Assembly (NCBI GenBank): GCA_035610365.1 | Contig: CM069436.1 | Location: forward strand, 4,454,937 to 4,518,936 | Length of the DNA: 64,000 nt | Source of the DNA: Aquatica leii | Lineage: Eukaryota; Arthropoda; Insecta; Coleoptera; Lampyridae | Direction: 5' to 3' | Shown: positions 58,900-64,000 of the stretch, one piece after another | Layout of the letters: every line of letters starts with the position of its first letter | Numbering within the stretch: position 1 is the stretch's first letter | Position numbers and translations under genes: made by a program | Notes under the pieces: model-generated | Databases searched by the model: none | Told to the model about the DNA's origin: nothing | What the model saw: only the letters and a program-made list of their open reading frames with translations

Positions 58900-59700
58900 T
58901 GTACGGTTCTTGGGCGCCAGATTTATTCGAGGAGTTTACACTCTTGTTAGACGGTGTTGTCCGGGTAACTGCAGTTAAAACAAGGTTGTTCAGGGCATCA
59001 AAACATTCCTAAAAGCGGAGCTAGGCGACTAAAAAACGGTAACGGTACGGTAGTTTCGGCGAGCTAATCGAAGGGAGCGGAAGCGGCGAAGTCAAACACC
59101 AAGCAAGCGTAAGATGAACTATATAAACAATGACTAGTAGGCGTGCGTTCGGTAACGTCGGTGACCAAGCAAACATGCCGAAACGGTATTAACCTCCGTT
59201 GGATCGGTAGAAGAGAGTATTCGGGTTCTGATATTCAGTAAAAAACACATGACTTAGAGTGGAGGAAGTACACGTGCGAAAACCTCTCAACACGCCACTT
59301 GAACTCAGTTTTGACGGCATATTACGCAGGCCAAGGGCCGACACTACGAATACGACGCCCGGTAAGAAATAGAGTGAAACAAGTAGCCGTGCAAAAATCG
59401 CTCAACACGTTATTTGAACCAAGTGTTGATGGCGTATTACGCAGGTCAAAGCCCAACACTACGAATGGGATGGACTAGGGAAGCTTAGCCGTGGAGCGGT
59501 ATCTCCCCGGAGGTTTCGTTAATGTACTTAAAGCGGCCTACCTTGTAGTTCAGCTTGCTGCACTGGAACCCCGGACTCCTCTTCGGCTTGAGCTCTAACT
59601 GACGTTTTGCCATTGGGAACTCGGTTTTATACCGTACGGTTCGAAGAGGGAGAACGACTTTAAGCAGGGATAACATGCGTTCGGTGGTCGGTCGGGATTT
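58900..59700. other. GC-richer block inside the 200-bp satellite region
   Basis: It is unlike the satellite around it. It contains an imperfect tandem duplication of about 110 bp: CTCAACACGCCACTTGAAC and ACGGCATATTACGCAGGCC near 59,290, repeated with changes near 59,400. The composition and abrupt edges suggest an inserted element. The family was not recognised and no convincing coding frame was seen. Confidence 0.45.
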
Positions 59701-61180
59701 CCTTCGATTATTTATTTACAAATGGAAGACTAATTAATATAATTCTAAAATAAACAAAAATAAATCGGTCTTAATTGTAACAAAATTAAAATAAACAACG
59801 GTTCGTTAATACAATACAAATAAAACGGAATACAGCAAAACTTAAATTAAATAAACGATTCATTAATATAAAATAAATAACAGAATAAAATATAAAACAA
59901 ACTTACATCAGTAACGGTTGGTTACAATGTTGCTAAATTTCTTCTACCTTACGTGTTATTCTAGTTTCTACCTGATAATTTTTTTTAGTTGGTAATTTTT
60001 CGTCTGTTTCCGTGATACACGCCAGAATCCGTGGTTTGTATAAAAAATTTTCTGGGGTCTTTACTCCGACCATAAATTATCAATGACGTTATTTAAACGA
60101 AACGATCATTATCTGAGAGTAACGTCCCTAAATTTCTTCTGTCTTACGTGTTTGTTTGGTTTGCATCTGAGATTTTTTTCTTAGTTGGTTGTTTTTCGTC
60201 TGTTTTCGACATTTACGCTAGCATCTGAGGTTTCTTAAAATTTTTTTTTGAGTTTTTTACTTCAAGCAACCATAAATTACCAATGAGGTTAAATAAACGT
60301 ATCTTACGTGTTTCTTTGGTTTCTAACTGAGAAATTTTACTTGGTTAGTTGTTTTTCGTTTGTTTCTGAGATCTAGTTTACAATCTGAGGTTTCTATAAA
60401 ATACATATTTTTTTTTCCCAAACAACCATAAATTACCAATGACGTTAAATAGAGGTAACTATTATTTCGTGAGAGTAACGTCGCGATTTTTTTCCATCTT
60501 ACGTGTTTTTTTTGTTTGTATCTGAAAAATTTTTTTGGCCGGTTGTTCCTTGTTTATTTCTGAAATCTACGTTTGAATCTAAGGTTTTTATAAAAGCGTT
60601 TTTTGGGTTCGTTAACGAAACTTGTCCAATCAAACAAATTATGTCTTTTATATTTCGTGTTTTTCTTATAATTGGGCGGCTGTCTTTTGTTAAATTTAAA
60701 TGTATTTGAGTTTGAATATTTTTGTAAAGGAAGATTGCGCAAGCAAAGGCCTCTTAGTTAATGTTACCGAATGGGGGTATCCTACCATAACACATGTCAT
60801 AAGACAGATTCCGATTTATGTTTTCATGTTATCCACATATATAGATGTAGTGTTAAAATATAAAACTTTACAAAACTATCAATCGTGTTACAATTATTAA
60901 CAAAATGCATAGAAATTTAACGAACCAGCGATTACAATTTAACAGGGTTCTTTAACCCAAGCAACCATAAATTACCAATGACGTTAAATAAATGTTTATT
61001 ATTTCCCGAGAGTAACGTCGCTAAACTTATTCTATCTTACGTGTTTCTCTGGTTTGCACCTGAGAATTTTTTCTTGGTTTGAAATTTTTCGTCTATTTCT
61101 GAGATCTATGCCAGAATCTGAGGTTTTAGCAAAAAAATTTTTTTGGTTCTTCACATCAATCAATCATAAATCACCAATGA

Positions 61181-61235
61181 CGTTAAATAAACGTAACTAT
61201 TATTCTTTGAAAGTAATAGTTACGTTTATTTAACG
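61181..61235. repeat. perfect 22-bp palindrome at a satellite orientation switch
   Basis: CGTTAAATAAACGTAACTAT (TA) at 61,181-61,202 is the exact reverse complement of 61,214-61,235, with an 11-nt spacer. The pairing extends outward with few mismatches (ACCAATGA against its complement). It marks the point where unit orientation flips from forward to reverse. Confidence 0.9.
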
Positions 61236-64000
61236 ACATTGGTAATTTTTAGTTCTTTGGGGTCTTTTGGTCTTGTATAGAAATCTCAGATTCTAGCGTG
61301 AAACTTTTAAACAAAGAAAAAACAGCAAACTAAAAAAAATATCAGTTGAAAACCAGAAAAACACGTAAGATAGGCGAAATCTAGCGACTTCACTCTAAAG
61401 AAACAATAGTTACGTTTATTTAACGTTATTGATACTTTATGGTTGCTTGGGGTCAAATACAATAAAAAGTCTGTTATAAAAACCTCAGATTCTAGCGTAG
61501 ATCTCGGAAACAGGCCATAAAAAACCAACCAAGAAAATATTCTCAATGCAAAACAAAGAAACACGTAAGATAAAAGAAATTAAGCGACGGAACTCTCAAA
61601 AAATAATAGTTACGTTTCTTTAGGTCATTGCTAATTCATGTTTGCTTGGGATAAAGAACCCAAAAAAATCTTTTGTAAAAAATTTCAGATTCTTGAGCAG
61701 ATCTCGGAAACAGAAAAAACAATCAAGAAAACTTTTTCAGATGCAAGCCAAAGAAACACGTAAAACAGAAGAAATTTAGCGACGTTACTCCGAAGGATTG
61801 ATAGTTACTTTTATTTAACGTCATTGGTGATTTATGGTTGATTGGGGTGAAGAACCAAAAAAAATTTTTATGAAACCTCAGATTCTGGCGTAGATCTCAG
61901 AAACAGACGAAAAATATCAAACCAAGAAAAAATTCTCAGGTGCAAACCAAAGAAACACGTAAGATAGAATAAGTTTAGCGACGTTACTCTCGGGGAATAA
62001 TAAACATTTATTTAACGTCATTGGTAATTTATGGTTGCTTGGGGTAAAGAACCCTGTTAAGTTGTAATCGCTGGTTCTTTAATTTCTATACATTTTGTTA
62101 ATAATTGTAACACGATTGATAGTTTTGTAAAGTTGTATATTTTAACACTACATATATAGGTACATGTGGATAACATGAAAACATAAATCGAAATCTGTCT
62201 TATGACATGTGTTAGGGTAGCAAACTCCCATTCGGTAACATTAACTAAGGTTACGCTTGCGCAACCTTCCTTTACAAAAATATTCAAACTAAAATACATT
62301 TAAAATTAACAAAAGACAGCCGCCCAATTATAAAAAAAAACACGAAATATAAAAGAAATAATTTGTTTTATTTGACGAGTTTCGTTAACAACCCCAAAAA
62401 AAGCTTTTATAAAAACCTTAGATTCAAACGTAGATTTCAGAAACGAACGAGGACAACCGGCAAAAAATTTCTCAGATACAAACAAAAAAAACACGTAAGA
62501 TGGAAAAAATCGCGACGTTACTCTCAGGAAATAATAGCTACGTCTATTTAACGTCATTGGTAATTTATGCTTGTTTGTGAAAAAATAAAAAAAATATATT
62601 TTATACAAATCTCATATTGTAGAGTAGATCTCAGAAACAGGCGAAAAACAACTAACCAAGTAAAATTTCTGAGTTAGAAACCAAAGAAACACGTAAGATA
62701 CGTTTATTTAACCTCATTGGTAATTTATAGTTGCTTGAGGTGAAAAAACCAAAAATTTTTTTTAAGAAACCTCAGCTTCTAGCGTAAATGTCGAAAACAG
62801 ACGAAAAACAACCAACCATGAAAAAAATCTCAGATCTAAACCAAACAAACACGTAAGACAGAAGAAATTTATCGACGCTACTCTCAGATAATAATCGTTT
62901 CGTTTATAAAACGTCATTGATAATTTATGGGCGGAGTAAAGACCCTAGAAAATTTTTTATACAAACCACCACAAACGTTATATAAACGAAACTCTTATTC
63001 TCCGAGAGTAACGTTGTTAAATTTCTTACGTGTTTCTTTAGTTTGCATCTGAGAAATTTTTTGGTTATTTTTTTTTTGTCTGCTTCCGACAACTAGGTTA
63101 GAATTGGAGGTTTCTAAAAAAGATTTTCTTGGATTATTTACCCCAAGCATCCATAAATTAACAATGACGTTAAATAAACGTAACTATTATTTGTTGAGAG
63201 TTCCGTCGCTTAATTTCTTCTATCTTACGTGTTTCTTTGGTTTGCATTTTATAAATGTTTTTGTTTGTTTTTGAGATCTAAGCTAGAATCTGAGCGTTTC
63301 TAAAAGATTTTTTTGTGTTCCTTACCCTAAGCAAGCATAAATTACCAATTACGTTAAATAAACGTAACTAATACCCCCAAATAGTAACGTCCCTAATTTT
63401 TTTATTTTACGCGTTTTTTGAATTTCACTTGAGAAATCTTTCTTGGTTGTTTTTTGTCAGTTTCCGAGATCTGCACTAGAATCTAGATTGCTATAAAAGG
63501 TTTGTTTGGGGTTGTTCCCCTCAGCAACCATAAACTACCAATGACGTTAAATGAACGTAACTGTTATTCCCTAGGAGTAACGTTGCTAATTTTTTTTTCC
63601 TTTTCTTCTCCCTAAAGTTTATTTGGTTTGCATCTGAGAATTTTTTTCTGTTGTTTATATTTTGTCGGCTTCCGAAATTTACGTTAGAATAACCATAATG
63701 TAGCAATGACGTTAAATAAACTATTATTTTTTGAGAGTTCCGTAGCTTAATTTCTTCTATCTTGTGTTTTTTTGGTCTGCGTCTGAGAATTTTTCTTGGT
63801 TGGTTGTTTTTCGTCTGTTTCCGAGATCTACGCTACAATTTGAGGTATTTATAAAATGTTTTTTTGGGTTCTTTGCCTTAACAACCATACATTACCGATG
63901 ACGTTTAATATAAAAAGTATTTTCTGGGAGTAACGTAACTAAATTTCTTCTATCTTACGTGTTTCTTTGGTTTGTATCTGAGAATTTTTTTTTGTTGGTT

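Larger units (their letters stand above)
58580..64000. repeat. 200-bp satellite with orientation switches
   Basis: Units of about 196-200 bp contain CTTACGTGTTTCTTTGGTTT, CATCTGAGAA, CTGTTTCCGAGATCTACGCT, AACCATAAATTACCAATGAC and GTTAAATAAACGTAACTATT. Units run forward at about 58,600-58,860 and 59,940-61,200, in reverse at about 61,210-62,960, and forward again to the window end. A longer non-unit segment (about 60,605-60,940) is present in reverse at about 62,050-62,395, so the left forward and the reverse parts are copies of one larger stretch, mirrored around about 61,499. The array continues past 64,000. Confidence 0.88.

Overview
This window reads as nuclear DNA from an insect. The host genes have spliceosomal introns of 45-52 nt, and the mobile elements are typical of arthropods: R1-clade LINEs, mariner, BEL/Pao, Copia and Penelope-like elements. 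A beetle-like genome is a guess from intron size and repeat style; nothing seen proves the order.

Layout. (1) From about 1 to 38,576 (+) lies the 3' three quarters of a VPS13B orthologue, a bridge-like lipid-transfer protein. I resolve 23 exons from 718 plus a possible exon end at 1-20; all joins from 718 onward keep phase. They give about 2,970 codons, so roughly 1,050 N-terminal residues should lie left of the window. Eighteen introns are 45-52 nt, while three are 4.6, 6.0 and 17.3 kb and are largely mobile-element DNA. (2) 38,841-40,009 (-) is a five-exon cytosolic sulfotransferase of 324 aa. (3) 40,862-42,133 (+) is an RNF37/UBOX5-like U-box and RING ubiquitin ligase, divergent from the sulfotransferase. 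(4) 42,397-43,504 is a decayed mariner at the edge of a 4.2-kb satellite array (157-bp monomers with four copies of a 290-bp block). A Penelope-like element bounded by inverted repeats interrupts the far edge of the array. (5) 48.8-55.3 kb is nested fossil DNA: a BEL/Pao remnant holding an R1-clade LINE, with a 611-bp hAT derivative in its right flank. (6) 55,735-57,331 (-) is a five-exon gene for a secreted 437-aa protein of a family I recognise only as insect uncharacterised. (7) 58.6-64 kb is a 200-bp satellite that reverses orientation twice and has a sharp 22-bp palindrome at one switch.

Elements in the VPS13B introns. The 6.0-kb intron holds an R1-clade LINE remnant, split by a 1.2-kb palindromic element whose arms are a minisatellite. 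The 17.3-kb intron holds a LINE reverse-transcriptase fragment (+), a near full-length R1-clade LINE (-), a Penelope-like element (-), and a Copia element with a DNA transposon inside it. The 4.6-kb intron holds a 4.2-kb LINE (-) flanked by a perfect 15-bp target-site duplication.

The host genes do not form an operon or an obvious joint pathway. I did not find a convincing new biological system. The best leads are the two structured satellite arrays, the palindromic minisatellite element, the Penelope element with a possible ribozyme-like end, and the unnamed secreted-protein gene.
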